From an uncultured Pseudomonadales bacterium (lineage in GTDB: Bacteria; Pseudomonadota; Gammaproteobacteria; Pseudomonadales; Azotimanducaceae): 64,000 nt of DNA. The DNA is taken from positions 2,924,522-2,988,521 of the forward strand of contig CATOTI010000002.1 in the NCBI GenBank assembly GCA_951813295.1. The letters run 5' to 3'. The notes under the pieces are model-generated. The model saw nothing but the letters and a program-made list of their open reading frames with translations, did not search any database and was not told the origin of the DNA. Within the stretch, counting starts at the first letter, position 1. Each line of letters begins with the position of its first letter. The translations under genes and the position numbers were made by a program. Shown here in pieces: positions 49,536 to 60,159 of this stretch.

Positions 49536-50508
49536 GTTGGTTTCTAATTCGCTGGGCGTTCGCTGCGAGGCCGATTCGCTCGTTCGTGCGCACTCGAAGC
49601 GGGAACTCTTGGCCGCGCTCGAAAGAGTCCAGCGAACGGGTGAACCCCTGACCGTGCTTGGCGAGTGTTCCAACACCGTTCTGCTCGACCGGATCGAGGG
49701 GCTCGTACTGCGCCCCGCGATGCGCGATCTCGAATGGTGCGAAGACGATTCGGTCGTTGCCGGCGCGGGTATTTCGTGGGATGAACTCGTTCGTGCGAGT
49801 CTCGACCGCGGATTCTGTGGGCTCGAGAACCTGTCGGCCATTCCGGGTTCGGTCGGTGCGGCGCCTTTTCAGAACATTGGCGCCTATGGACGTGAGTTGG
49901 CGGACGTTCTTCGCTCGGTCCATGTCGTGGCGCGCGAAACGGGCCATGAACACCGTCTACGACCGGATGAATGCGCGTTCGGCTATCGCGACAGCCGATT
50001 CAAATCGATCGATCGCGACCGGTTCGTGATCGTCGCGGTCGAGATCGAGTTCAATCGACGACCGATCGACGTTTCCTACCGCGATGTGGCCGACTCCCTC
50101 GAAGGTTCTTCACCGACCGCGCCGGCGGTGAGTCGGGCGGTGCGCGAGATCAGGGGGAGGAAGCTTCCGGATATCGTCGATCATCCGAACGCGGGCAGCT
50201 TCTTCAAGAACCCGGTGCTACCAACGGATGCCTTTGATGCGCTCAATGAGCAGATCGACATCGCCGGTTTTGAGGTCGGTCGAGACGCAGTCCGTGTCCC
50301 GGCCGCGCGGCTCATCGACTCCGCGGGGTGGAAAGAGCGCGGCAACTCGCGGGTTGCCGTGTGGCGCGATCAACCCTTGGTGATCGTCAATCGTGGCGGC
50401 GCGCGAGGGATCGATATCCTCGACTTCGCGCGCCGCATTCGCGACGACGTGTTCGAACGCTACGGTGTTCGGCTCGAACAAGAGCCGGTCACCATCGGCG
50501 TGAACTAG
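49483..50508 (+). CDS. murB: UDP-N-acetylenolpyruvoylglucosamine reductase MurB (start uncertain)
   Basis: [47 protein letters not shown]. Confidence 0.92.
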   Translation: MLAGSTTRYVARIRPVPELVSNSLGVRCEADSLVRAHSKRELLAALERVQRTGEPLTVLGECSNTVLLDRIEGLVLRPAMRDLEWCEDDSVVAGAGISWDELVRASLDRGFCGLENLSAIPGSVGAAPFQNIGAYGRELADVLRSVHVVARETGHEHRLRPDECAFGYRDSRFKSIDRDRFVIVAVEIEFNRRPIDVSYRDVADSLEGSSPTAPAVSRAVREIRGRKLPDIVDHPNAGSFFKNPVLPTDAFDALNEQIDIAGFEVGRDAVRVPAARLIDSAGWKERGNSRVAVWRDQPLVIVNRGGARGIDILDFARRIRDDVFERYGVRLEQEPVTIGVN

Positions 50509-53500
50509 CCCCCTTTCGCGTCCGCTTCCAGCTTCTGGCGACGAATCTCACGAGGATCGTTCGACGCACGCCCTTGCTGTGCGACGGGAACGGCGGGTTC
50601 GTCGGCGACAGGTTCCGCCGCTTCGGCGACAGGCTCCGACGCTTCGGCGACAGGTTCGGCCGTCTCGGCGACAGGTTCGGCCGTCTCGGCGACAGGTTCC
50701 GCCGTCTCGGCGACAGGTTCCACAGCCTCGTTCGTCGATTCTGCCTCTGACGCCGTCTCGACGGGATCGGTCTCGGCTGTCGGCTCGATCGTCTCGGGCG
50801 CTTCTTCGGAGGGCGCTTCATCGACGGCCGTTATGGCTTCGCTTGGCGCCTCCTCGGTCGTGGCGGGTTCATTCGCCGCCTCGCGGTCAACGGATGCCGT
50901 TTCCGATGCCGATTCGACGCGGTCCTGCGTGGCCTCCTCGGTCGGTGCTTCAGCGGGCTCGCCCACTGGCGTCGCCGTCTCGGCAGGCGGGGCAACCTCG
51001 GACGTCGGAGAATCGGCCCGTGCTTCCACGTCCGTAGACGGTTCGACACTCGGCGTTTCAGCGGCGTTGGCCTCTTCGAGTTCTACCTTGCCCGTTTCCG
51101 GCGAATCGCCTGCGCTATCCGATGCGGCCTCGGTCGCTGCTGCGGCCTCGGCTGCCGCTTTCGCGGCTCGTCGCTTCGCACGCGGATCGTTGGAAGCACG
51201 TCCCTGTTCGCTCGGCGCCTTCGCCGTTGCCTTGGACTTCGGCGACGTCGCGGGTTCTGCGACGGACCCATCGGCTGCCGCTTGCGGTACGGTTTCGCTC
51301 ACGCCGGCATCGTCGGCGACAGTTTTAGCCGCGGCGTTTGCCGCGTCGCGTTGAGGTGCGTTGCGTTGCGGCCTCGTCGATCCTGACGTGACCTCCTTGG
51401 GCTCCACGACCGGTCCGGTCGGATCGACCGCCGGCGTTTTGGGGTCGTCGCGCTGAACAGCCGAGCGATCACGACGCGGTAGACGCTTACTGTTCGCGAC
51501 GTCCGGCGCCGCACGATTAGCATCGCGTTCGCGCGCCTTCGGCTTCGCGTCGCCCTCGCGGCGATCGTTCCTCTGGCCGCGTTCTCCGCGGTTGCGATTG
51601 GGCTTGTCGGCGCGAGCTTCGTCGTTCTCGCGACGGTTGGATTGACGTTCCTTGCTACCGTCACGCCCGGCGTTTCGGCCGTTCTCGCCGTCGCGGGAAC
51701 GTGTGTTCTCCTGGTTGGCGTCGCGACCGCGTGCGTTCTCGTCGCGACCGCGCGTGTTCTCCTGGTTGCCGTCGCGACTGCGCCCGTCGTCCTGACGGTT
51801 TCGGTTGCGGTTGTCTCGGCCGCGTCCGCCGCGTCCGCCGCGCTGCCTGTCGCCTCGCTGCGAGTCGTTCGAATCGCGTCGGTCGCGTTGTTGATTCGGT
51901 CGGCGTCGGTTCCGGCCCGGCTCCTGCCTGCGTTCTTCCTTCGCCGGTTGCGCGGGTTCCGGCTCCGCCGTCGCGGCCTCTCCGGTCAGTGCGCTCCAGA
52001 GACGGGAGATGAGCCCGCCTTTTTCTTCTTTGGCGGCGGGTTTTGGCGTTTCCGCTTTCTGCGGTGCTGGTTTTTCCTGAGCGGGTGCCCGTGCGGGTGG
52101 CGCCTTCGCCGCGATCGACGATGCCGTCACGGCCGCTTCGTTACGCGGCGTAGCATCGGTTGGCGAATCGTCGATCAGTTCCGTCTCGGCGACGGGTTCG
52201 ACCAGTTCGAAGCTCTCTACCGTTTCGGTCTCGACGTTGTCGTCGCGAATCCGCTGGATTTCGTAGTGCGGTGTCTCGAGGTGATTTGACGGCACGATCA
52301 CGACGTGCGCGCCGGTCCGTTTCTCGATCTCGGCGACGGCGTGCCGCTTTTCGTTCAATAGGAAGGCGGCAGCCGTCGTCGGGACGATCGCTCGAACAAT
52401 GGAGCTTCGTTCCTTCATGCACTCTTCTTCGACGACACGCAGGATCGTGAATGCGAGTGATTTCACGTCGCGGACCCGCCCTTGGCCGGTGCATCGCGGG
52501 CAGACTTCGGTCGTCATCTCCTGCAGCGAGGGACGCAGGCGCTGGCGGGACATCTCCATCAGGCCGAAACGCGAGATCTTGCCGACCTGAACGCGGGCCC
52601 GGTCGGCTGCGAGCGCTTCGCGCATCTTGTTTTCGACCGCGCGCTGGTTCTTCGGCGCCACCATGTCGATGAAATCGATGACGATCAGGCCGCCGACGTC
52701 ACGAAGTCGAAGCTGGCGGGCGACCTCTTCCGCGGCTTCGAGGTTGGTGTTGAGGGCCGTTTCCTCGATGTCCGAACCCTTTGTCGCGCGGGCGGAGTTG
52801 ATGTCGATCGAGACCAACGCTTCGGTCGGGTCGATGACGACGCTACCGCCCGACGGCAGGCTGACTTCGTGCTGGAAGGCCGTCTCGATCTGGCTCTCGA
52901 TCTGATAGCGGGTGAAGAGCGGGATCGGATCGCCGTAAAACTTCACACGCTCGCGGAAGTTCGGCATCACCTGATCGATGAGTTGGCTCGCTTCATCGAA
53001 CGCGCCCTGACCGTCGACGAGTACTTCGCCGATGTCGCTGCGCAGGCAGTCGCGAATCGCCCGCGTGACGACAGTGTTGTCCTGGTAGAGGAGCGCGGGG
53101 GACTTCGCCTGGTTGCCCGCGTCGACGATGGCGTCGAAGAGTTGCAGTAGGAAGCCGAGGTCCGATTGGAGTTCTTCGGCGGAACGACCGATACCCGCGG
53201 TGCGGACGATGACGCCCATGCCGTCAGGAATGTCGAGTTTCGACAACGCATCGCGCAACTCGTCGCGCTCTTCGCCGTCGATCCGACGCGAGATCCCACC
53301 GGCACGAGGGTTGTTCGGCATCAGGACCAGATACCGCGCTGCCAGGCTCAGGAAGGTCGTGAGGGCGGCACCTTTGTTGCCCCGTTCCTCTTTCTCGACC
53401 TGGACGATGAGTTCCTGACCTTCGTGGATGACGTCCCGGATGCTCGGGCGTCCGCCGCCCGAATTACCACCCTTGCGGTCGAAGTTCGATCGGGCGATTT

Positions 53501-53714
53501 CCTTCAGCGGTAGAAAGCCGTGACGGTCACCACCGTACTCGACAAAGGCGGCTTCGAGACTTGGTTCGACGCGCGTAACCTTGGCCTTGTAGATGTTGCC
53601 TTTGTTCTGTTCTTTGACACTGTTGTCGATGTCGAGATCGTAGAGTCTCTGGCCATCGACCAGGGCAACACGAACCTCTTCGGGCTGTGTTGCGTTTACG
53701 AGCATGCGTTTCAT
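50505..53714 (-). CDS. rne: Ribonuclease E
   Basis: [32 protein letters not shown]1 domain; [59 protein letters not shown]; long disordered C-terminus. Confidence 0.95.
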   Translation of the reverse strand: MKRMLVNATQPEEVRVALVDGQRLYDLDIDNSVKEQNKGNIYKAKVTRVEPSLEAAFVEYGGDRHGFLPLKEIARSNFDRKGGNSGGGRPSIRDVIHEGQELIVQVEKEERGNKGAALTTFLSLAARYLVLMPNNPRAGGISRRIDGEERDELRDALSKLDIPDGMGVIVRTAGIGRSAEELQSDLGFLLQLFDAIVDAGNQAKSPALLYQDNTVVTRAIRDCLRSDIGEVLVDGQGAFDEASQLIDQVMPNFRERVKFYGDPIPLFTRYQIESQIETAFQHEVSLPSGGSVVIDPTEALVSIDINSARATKGSDIEETALNTNLEAAEEVARQLRLRDVGGLIVIDFIDMVAPKNQRAVENKMREALAADRARVQVGKISRFGLMEMSRQRLRPSLQEMTTEVCPRCTGQGRVRDVKSLAFTILRVVEEECMKERSSIVRAIVPTTAAAFLLNEKRHAVAEIEKRTGAHVVIVPSNHLETPHYEIQRIRDDNVETETVESFELVEPVAETELIDDSPTDATPRNEAAVTASSIAAKAPPARAPAQEKPAPQKAETPKPAAKEEKGGLISRLWSALTGEAATAEPEPAQPAKEERRQEPGRNRRRPNQQRDRRDSNDSQRGDRQRGGRGGRGRDNRNRNRQDDGRSRDGNQENTRGRDENARGRDANQENTRSRDGENGRNAGRDGSKERQSNRRENDEARADKPNRNRGERGQRNDRREGDAKPKARERDANRAAPDVANSKRLPRRDRSAVQRDDPKTPAVDPTGPVVEPKEVTSGSTRPQRNAPQRDAANAAAKTVADDAGVSETVPQAAADGSVAEPATSPKSKATAKAPSEQGRASNDPRAKRRAAKAAAEAAAATEAASDSAGDSPETGKVELEEANAAETPSVEPSTDVEARADSPTSEVAPPAETATPVGEPAEAPTEEATQDRVESASETASVDREAANEPATTEEAPSEAITAVDEAPSEEAPETIEPTAETDPVETASEAESTNEAVEPVAETAEPVAETAEPVAETAEPVAEASEPVAEAAEPVADEPAVPVAQQGRASNDPREIRRQKLEADAKGG
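50602..50725. repeat. 21-bp tandem repeat encoding EPVAETA heptads in the RNase E C-terminus
   Basis: gtctcggcgacaggttcggcc units in tandem. Confidence 0.85.
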
Positions 53715-54233
53715 TGGTATCCCGCGGATGCCGCCGAATTGCGCTCATCGTCATTGTCTGCCAGTCCGGATAACGGACCAGTACGTCAGGTCGGCGCGAC
53801 CGGGTCGACGCCGACCATAGCGAAGTATCTTCCCTAGAAGGACATTGGACGCCGGTTGGGCGGAGTTCTAGGTTCTGCGCAGGGTGTGCGCGTGTACGTC
53901 GACGTGGCGACGTAGTTTGAATTCTTCGTGACGACGTTGCGCATTCGAGCGTCAATCGTTATTGGTCTCGATTCGCGCGATCATGAGTGAACGACGCGAA
54001 CGAGAGTGTTCGTATTCAGTATTCTTTTCTCGAGACGGAATTGGGAAAAACGAAGCCCAACCGCGTGATTCGCGAGTCTTCGGCCTCTTGATCCATGATT
54101 CTTCCGTCAGCTCCCCAATCGGCGTTTAAACCATCCGTACCACAGTCTGCGTAACAGATTTCTGCCGACCGTCGGCGTCGAGCGATGAATTGCGCGATGC
54201 CGCAGCAGGCGAGGATAGCACCTCAGCAATTAA

Positions 54234-55157
54234 ATGAAGAAGGAAAAGATCGACCACGGTCGGAAACCCGAACGCCTCGTGGTCGACGATGCGGCGGGAC
54301 AGCGACTCGACAACTTCCTCATTCGAACGATGAAGGGGGTACCGCGCACGCGGATCTATCGCATGGTTCGACGTGGCGAAGTTCGCGTGAACGGAGGGCG
54401 CAAGAAAGTCGACTATCGGCTCGAGCCTGGCGACGAGGTGCGGATTCCGCCGCACCGGGGAGCCGATCGGGTGGACCCATCGAGTAGCGACGATGCTCGC
54501 GCGCTCGGAGATCGCTTAACCGCGCATATCCTCTTCGAGGACCAGAAGCTGCTCGTCCTCGATAAACCGTCGGGCATCGCCGTGCATGGCGGTAGCGGCG
54601 TCTCTCACGGTGTGATCGAAGCACTCCGGGCCTTGCGAACAGAACCGCTGGAACTCGCTCACCGGATCGACCGCGACACCTCGGGAATTCTCGTCGTCGC
54701 CAAACGTCGGGCGGCGCTCCGGGAACTCCACGCCGCGTTTCGCGACGGTAGCGTTCAGAAGCGATATGACGTCGTCGTTGGCGGGCTCTGGCCGAAGAAG
54801 GTTCGAACGATCACGGATCGGCTCATGCGCTACACCCTCCCGAACGGCGAGCGGCGCGTGCGGGTGAGTCCAGACGGCGAACGCGCGCGGACCGATTTCG
54901 AGGTCGTTGGCGTCGATGAGGCGAAGCGGCGGACGTGGCTCGCGGCGTTCCCGAGGACGGGCCGCACACATCAGATCCGAGTCCACGCCTTGAGTATCGA
55001 CTGTCCGATCCTCGGAGATGACAAGTATGCGCAGCGAACGGGACGCCAGGGGCGGCTGATGCTGCACGCGAGCCGTATTCGTTTCCCGCTCGACGGCGAG
55101 CTACGCCGGTTCGAAGCCCCGCTACCGTCTGCGTTTGCCGAAGCGGGCGATTGGTGA
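54234..55157 (+). CDS. rluC: 23S rRNA pseudouridine synthase RluC
   Basis: S4 domain RLDNFLIRTMKGVPRTRIYRMVRRGEVRVNGGR; LAHRIDRDTSGILVVAK; divergent from rne. Confidence 0.93.
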   Translation: MKKEKIDHGRKPERLVVDDAAGQRLDNFLIRTMKGVPRTRIYRMVRRGEVRVNGGRKKVDYRLEPGDEVRIPPHRGADRVDPSSSDDARALGDRLTAHILFEDQKLLVLDKPSGIAVHGGSGVSHGVIEALRALRTEPLELAHRIDRDTSGILVVAKRRAALRELHAAFRDGSVQKRYDVVVGGLWPKKVRTITDRLMRYTLPNGERRVRVSPDGERARTDFEVVGVDEAKRRTWLAAFPRTGRTHQIRVHALSIDCPILGDDKYAQRTGRQGRLMLHASRIRFPLDGELRRFEAPLPSAFAEAGDW

Positions 55158-55193
55158 AGCTGACGCGCCTTGCGCAGGGCAACGGACGTGTCG

Positions 55194-55775
55194 TCAACCC
55201 AGGGGGTCTATGCCCACCTGGCGCAGCATCGCGCCGAGTCTGATCAGCGGCAGACCGATCCCGGCTGCGGGATCGGTCGTCTCGATCGCCTCGAAGAGCA
55301 AACTACCCCGGCTCTCGGACTTGATGGACCCCGCGCAGTCGAGCGGCTCGTCGAGTTCGACATAACGCTCGATTTCCGCGCGCGTGAGATCGCGGAAGCG
55401 CACGTCCGTTCGATCGATGTGACCGAGCGTGGTGTCCGTCGTTCGATCGATTACGGCGAGCCCGGTGAGGAACGTCAGCGTTCGTCCCGCACTCGTCAGC
55501 AGTTGCTCGACCGCGTTCTCGAACGTTCCCGGTTTGCCGAGGATCTGCCCGCCTCGAACCGCGACCTGATCAGAACCGATCACGACGGCGTGCGGATGTT
55601 CGTCGGCGATCGCGAGAGCTTTGCCGAACGACAATCGCTCGACCAACGCTTCGGGCGTCTCCCCGGCGAGCGGTGTTTCGTCGATCGACGGCGAGATTGC
55701 CTCGAACGGCAAACCGAAGCGCGTCAAGAGATCACGCCGGTAGCGCGACGAAGAGGCAAGGATGATGGGCTTCAC
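55194..55775 (-). CDS. maf: Maf/YceF nucleotide pyrophosphatase (GTG start; alternative GTG at 55811)
   Basis: KPIILASSSRYRRDLLTRFGLPF; VVIGSDQVAV. Confidence 0.88.
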   Translation of the reverse strand: MKPIILASSSRYRRDLLTRFGLPFEAISPSIDETPLAGETPEALVERLSFGKALAIADEHPHAVVIGSDQVAVRGGQILGKPGTFENAVEQLLTSAGRTLTFLTGLAVIDRTTDTTLGHIDRTDVRFRDLTRAEIERYVELDEPLDCAGSIKSESRGSLLFEAIETTDPAAGIGLPLIRLGAMLRQVGIDPLG

Positions 55776-55897
55776 GGGGGGACTCGTTGCAGCGTGCGGC
55801 GATTTTGACACGCTTTGGGGTGGTCCCTATCATCCGCGGCCGCGCGATCGTGAGCGTCGGATAGGTTGATGCTCGAACGGGTTGCGCTCCGTCGCTC

Positions 55898-56488
55898 ATG
55901 AGCGACGAATCGGGCCAGACGGCGATCAGCGCGGGAAACAGGATGGCGAGTGGCGATCAATCGCAGGATGTACCGCAAATCGATCCATTGGCTTACGCAA
56001 GACACGGACGCCGCTGGATCGGCACGGTGCCGAGCAAAGCGTTCGAACGAATGGCGGGGCTGGCTACGCTTAACGACGTAGCAGTTGAGCTCGCGTTCGA
56101 GATCGATGATCACGGACGCATTCACATGCGAGGCGGAGGTAAAGCAGAAGCGCGAATCGTTTGTCAGCGCTGTCTCGAGGATGTCGCCGTGACCGTTGAG
56201 TCTTCGCTCGACGTCCGGGTGATGTCCTCGGAGCAGCGAGCACAAGAGATCGCTAGAGACTACGACACGATGGTCGTCGATGCCCGGACGCTTTCGGTTG
56301 CCGAACTCGTCGAAGACGATCTGATCTTGTCGTTGCCGGAGTTGGGTTGTGGTGCCGGAGATGATTGTCCGCATCGACTCCCGACGGAGTTTCCGGACGA
56401 GCAATCCGCGGACGATGGTGAAAGCGCACGGGAAGACAACCCATTCGCAGTGCTCGAATCGTTGAAGAGCAAACTCTCGTCGGAGTGA
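55898..56488 (+). CDS. yceD: YceD/DUF177 family protein
   Basis: CQRCLEDVAVTVES...LVEDDLILSLPEL; precedes rpmF. Confidence 0.85.
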   Translation: MSDESGQTAISAGNRMASGDQSQDVPQIDPLAYARHGRRWIGTVPSKAFERMAGLATLNDVAVELAFEIDDHGRIHMRGGGKAEARIVCQRCLEDVAVTVESSLDVRVMSSEQRAQEIARDYDTMVVDARTLSVAELVEDDLILSLPELGCGAGDDCPHRLPTEFPDEQSADDGESAREDNPFAVLESLKSKLSSE

Positions 56489-56572
56489 CACGAGGGATTC
56501 GACATCGACGGCCCGTCGGTAGGCCGTAAGAGAACACGCAGACAGTACGAATACGCAGATAGGACCCGAGAC

Positions 56573-56749
56573 ATGGCGGTACAAAAAAACAAAGTGACGC
56601 GAGCGAGACGTGGCAAGCGGCGCTCGCATGACAGCCTCAAGAATCCCGCGATTTCGATCGATGCGGAAACGGGCGAGACCCATCGTCGCCACCACATCAC
56701 GGCGGACGGCTTCTACAAAGGTCGCCGCGTCGTCGAAGTCGAAGAGTAG
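56573..56749 (+). CDS. rpmF: 50S ribosomal protein L32
   Basis: [58 protein letters not shown] (58 aa; below the ORF-track length cutoff). Confidence 0.95.
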   Translation: MAVQKNKVTRARRGKRRSHDSLKNPAISIDAETGETHRRHHITADGFYKGRRVVEVEE

Positions 56750-56848
56750 CGAAGCGCACTCGATACGTCGGCATTCGCCGATCACGTTGGGAACCGGATC
56801 GAAGTGGCGCACGCGCCGCCTCGATCTCGATGGGCGAGGAGAACGCGC

Positions 56849-57772
56849 GTGAGTTTGGGATTCCTATTTCCAGGGCAGGGCGCCCAGACCGTGGGGATGC
56901 TCGATGACATCGGGGCTGTCGAAGCCTCGGTAGGTGAACGATTCGGCGAGGCGTCGGATGCGATTGGCATCGACCTTTCGGCGATTGTTCGTGAAGGTCC
57001 AGCAGAGGATCTGAACCGTACCGAGATCACCCAACCGGCGATGCTGACCGCCAGCATCGCGCTGCACGAAGTCTGGACGGCGCGCGGTGGCGCGGAACCG
57101 ACGGTGGTGGCCGGACACAGCCTCGGTGAGTATTCGGCGCTTACCGTCGCGGGCGTGCTCGAGTTCGCCGATGCGGTACGGCTCGTGCACGAGCGTGGCA
57201 AGTTGATGCAGGCGGCGGTTCCCGAAGGACAGGGCGCTATGGCCGCGATCCTGGGTCTCGACGACGACGTGATTGCCGAGTGTTGCGCGTCGGTCGATGG
57301 CGTCGTGAGTTCGGCAAACTTCAACTCACCCGGGCAGGTGGTGATCGCTGGCGCGGCCGATGCGGTCGCCGCGGCGACGGCGGCATGTCAGGAAGCGGGC
57401 GCGCGTCGCGCGGTCGTGCTCGACGTCAGCGTGCCCTCGCACTGCGCTCTAATGGAACCGGCCGGCGCAGCCTTGGCCGACCTCCTCAATGACGTCGGGC
57501 TGAAGGACGCCGGTATTCCCGTCGTTCAGAACTACTCGGCCGCGGCGGTCACCGATCGTTCGACGATCCGTGAGAACCTCCTGGCGCAATTGGTATCGCC
57601 CGTTCGTTGGGCGGATTCGATGGCGACGATGGTCGCGGCGGGAACACGTGATTTCGTCGAATGTGGTCCGGGTAAGGTCCTCGCGGGACTTGCCAAAAGG
57701 ATCGATCGCAAACTCGGCGTCGATTCGATCGGCGACCTTGCGAGCCTGGAAGCAGCCCTCGCCGATGACTGA
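56849..57772 (+). CDS. fabD: Malonyl-CoA-ACP transacylase FabD
   Basis: GFLFPGQGAQTVGM; VVAGHSLGEYSALTVAG; GTG start. Confidence 0.94.
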   Translation: MSLGFLFPGQGAQTVGMLDDIGAVEASVGERFGEASDAIGIDLSAIVREGPAEDLNRTEITQPAMLTASIALHEVWTARGGAEPTVVAGHSLGEYSALTVAGVLEFADAVRLVHERGKLMQAAVPEGQGAMAAILGLDDDVIAECCASVDGVVSSANFNSPGQVVIAGAADAVAAATAACQEAGARRAVVLDVSVPSHCALMEPAGAALADLLNDVGLKDAGIPVVQNYSAAAVTDRSTIRENLLAQLVSPVRWADSMATMVAAGTRDFVECGPGKVLAGLAKRIDRKLGVDSIGDLASLEAALADD

Positions 57773-58496
57773 CGAACAGCGCGTAGCACTCGTCACGGGG
57801 GCAACCCGCGGCATCGGTGCGGCGATCGCGGAGCGGTTGGCGGCGGATGGCTATTCGGTCGTCGGTACGGCTACCAGCGCGGCTGGTGCCGCCACGGTGG
57901 CCGAGCGCCTCGGCGAAGGCCGCGGCATCGAGCTCAGGATCGATGACGACGAAAGTGTCACCGGCGGGCTCGAGCATATTGCTTCCGCCTTCGGAGCGCC
58001 CTCGATCGTCGTCAACAACGCCGGGATCAACCGCGACAATCTGCTCATGCGAATGAGCGCGGAACAGTGGTCGTCCGTGATCGATACGAATCTGAGCGGA
58101 CTCTATCGCGTCGTCAAACCGTTACTTCGATCGATGATGCGAGCGCGCTGGGGCCGCATCATTTCCGTTTCATCCGTCGTCGGGCGGATGGGTAACGCGG
58201 GTCAGGTCAACTATGCGGCAAGCAAGGCCGGGATCGAGGGCTTCAGCCGCGCGCTCGCGCTCGAAGTGGGGAGTCGCGGGATCACGGTCAACGCCGTTGC
58301 ACCGGGGTTCATCGAGACGGACATGACGGACGAACTGAATGAAGAAATGCGCGCGGCGATGATCGAAAAGATCGCGCTCGCGCGTATGGGAACCGGCGCG
58401 GAAGTGGCCCATGCGGTCGCCTTTCTCGCCAGCGAGGGCGCCGGCTACATCACTGGCGAAACGCTGCAGGTGAACGGCGGCATTTACCAGAATTGA
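57765..58496 (+). CDS. fabG: 3-oxoacyl-ACP reductase FabG
   Basis: [56 protein letters not shown]. Confidence 0.94.
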   Translation: MTDEQRVALVTGATRGIGAAIAERLAADGYSVVGTATSAAGAATVAERLGEGRGIELRIDDDESVTGGLEHIASAFGAPSIVVNNAGINRDNLLMRMSAEQWSSVIDTNLSGLYRVVKPLLRSMMRARWGRIISVSSVVGRMGNAGQVNYAASKAGIEGFSRALALEVGSRGITVNAVAPGFIETDMTDELNEEMRAAMIEKIALARMGTGAEVAHAVAFLASEGAGYITGETLQVNGGIYQN

Positions 58497-58530
58497 TCAA
58501 CTTTTTCGTGCTTTTTGGGCTGTAGGATCA

Positions 58531-58544
58531 CGCCAACCTTGGCG
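58531..58544. promoter_or_regulatory. Palindrome CGCCAA-CC-TTGGCG in the acpP upstream region
   Basis: Perfect 6-bp inverted repeat, 47-60 bp upstream of the acpP ATG. Confidence 0.35.
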
Positions 58545-58590
58545 CTACACTACGCGCCCCCCGGCACCACCAAGCAAAAGGAATCGTGTC

Positions 58591-58824
58591 ATGAGCGATG
58601 TCGAAGAACGTGTAAAGAAGCTCATCTGTGAACAGCTAGGCGTCAAGGAAGACGAAGTCAAAGAAGAAGCTTCCTTCGTCGACGATCTCGGCGCCGATTC
58701 GCTCGATACGGTTGAGCTCGTGATGGCACTCGAAGAGGAATTCGAGACGGAGATTCCCGACGAAGAAGCCGAGAACATCACGACCGTCAAGGAAGCGATC
58801 GACTACATCAAGGCGCACCAGTAG
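58591..58824 (+). CDS. acpP: Acyl carrier protein
   Basis: [18 protein letters not shown]...[23 protein letters not shown]. Confidence 0.97.
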   Translation: MSDVEERVKKLICEQLGVKEDEVKEEASFVDDLGADSLDTVELVMALEEEFETEIPDEEAENITTVKEAIDYIKAHQ

Positions 58825-58836
58825 TCGGGCGAACTC

Positions 58837-60069
58837 ATGAGTAGACGACGAGTCGTCGTTACCGGAGTCGGGCTACTTTGCCCGATCGGTAATACCGTCG
58901 CGGATGCCTGGGCCGCGGCGATGGCCGGCAAGAGCGGCGCAAGCACGATCGATTCATTCGATACCGAGGGGCAGTCGGTCACCATCGGCGCAGGCGTTGA
59001 TGATTTCGACGTCTCGCTCTACATGGACCGCAAGGAAGCGCGTCGGCTGGACCCGTTCATCCAGTACGGGATGGCGGCGGGAATGCAGGCGATCCAAGAC
59101 GCCGGATTGGAGGATGCCGACGATCCCGAACGGATTGGGATCGCGATCGGTTCGGGCATCGGCGGGATCAACACGATCGAGGCCACGCACTCCACCTATC
59201 TGAACCGTGGCGCGAGCCGCGTCTCACCATTTTTTGTGCCGTCGAGCGTGATCAACATGATCGCCGGCAATCTGTCGATCAAGTATGGCTTCCGCGGCCC
59301 CAATATCGCCGTAGTGACCGCCTGCACGACGGGTACCCACAACATCGGTCTCGGTGCCCGGATGATCCAGTACGGTGAAGCGGACGCCATGGTCGTCGGC
59401 GGTTCCGAACAAGCCACCTCGCCCGTCACGATCGCGGGTTTTGCGTCGATGAAAGCGCTGTCGACCCGCAACGACGATCCCGAGGCGGCTTCGCGACCGT
59501 GGGACGTCGATCGTGATGGATTCGTTTTGGGCGACGGAGCGGGTGTCCTGGTGCTCGAGGAATACGAGCGCGCCAAAGCGCGGGGTGCTTCGATCTACTG
59601 TGAGGTCGCTGGATTCGGCATGACCGGTGACGCGCATCACATCACGAGCCCGCCGGATGACGGTCGGGGGGCCGTCGCGTCGATGCGACTCGCGATCGAG
59701 GACGCCGCACTCGCCCCATCGGATATCGACTACGTCAATGCGCACGGTACCTCGACCCCGCAGGGCGACATCGCCGAGACGCTGTCGATCAAGGCCGTGT
59801 TCGGGGCTGATACGAAAGTCGCCGTCAGCTCGACGAAATCGATGATCGGGCACCTGCTCGGTGCTGCGGGCGCTGTCGAAGGCATCTTCAGCGTCCTGGC
59901 GGTGGCGAAAGACATCGCCCCACCGACGATTAATCTCCACAATCCCGATCCGCAATGTGATCTCGACTACGTACCTCACGAACCGCGTGAAATGCCGATT
60001 CGAGCGGCGCTATCGAACTCGTTCGGGTTCGGCGGTACGAACGGGACGCTGGTCTTCAAAGCGATCTAG
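58837..60069 (+). CDS. fabF: 3-oxoacyl-ACP synthase II FabF
   Basis: RRRVVVTGVGLLCPIGN; VVTACTTGTHNIG (active-site Cys); NAHGTSTPQGD; KSMIGHLLGAAGAVEG. Confidence 0.96.
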   Translation: MSRRRVVVTGVGLLCPIGNTVADAWAAAMAGKSGASTIDSFDTEGQSVTIGAGVDDFDVSLYMDRKEARRLDPFIQYGMAAGMQAIQDAGLEDADDPERIGIAIGSGIGGINTIEATHSTYLNRGASRVSPFFVPSSVINMIAGNLSIKYGFRGPNIAVVTACTTGTHNIGLGARMIQYGEADAMVVGGSEQATSPVTIAGFASMKALSTRNDDPEAASRPWDVDRDGFVLGDGAGVLVLEEYERAKARGASIYCEVAGFGMTGDAHHITSPPDDGRGAVASMRLAIEDAALAPSDIDYVNAHGTSTPQGDIAETLSIKAVFGADTKVAVSSTKSMIGHLLGAAGAVEGIFSVLAVAKDIAPPTINLHNPDPQCDLDYVPHEPREMPIRAALSNSFGFGGTNGTLVFKAI

Positions 60070-60159
60070 CGCGGTCACCGTGCGTCATCTCCAGGCGATT
60101 CGTGTCGGTGGCGCGATCGCGTTGATGACGGACGGCGACTGGTTTCGACGCGTCGCGCG

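Noticed and set aside
50602-50725. Possible CRISPR-like array
   Set aside because: The repeat is contiguous with no spacers and stays in frame within rne
54126-54455. 109-aa minus-strand ORF overlapping the rluC start
   Set aside because: Antisense to the RluC S4 domain; no motif
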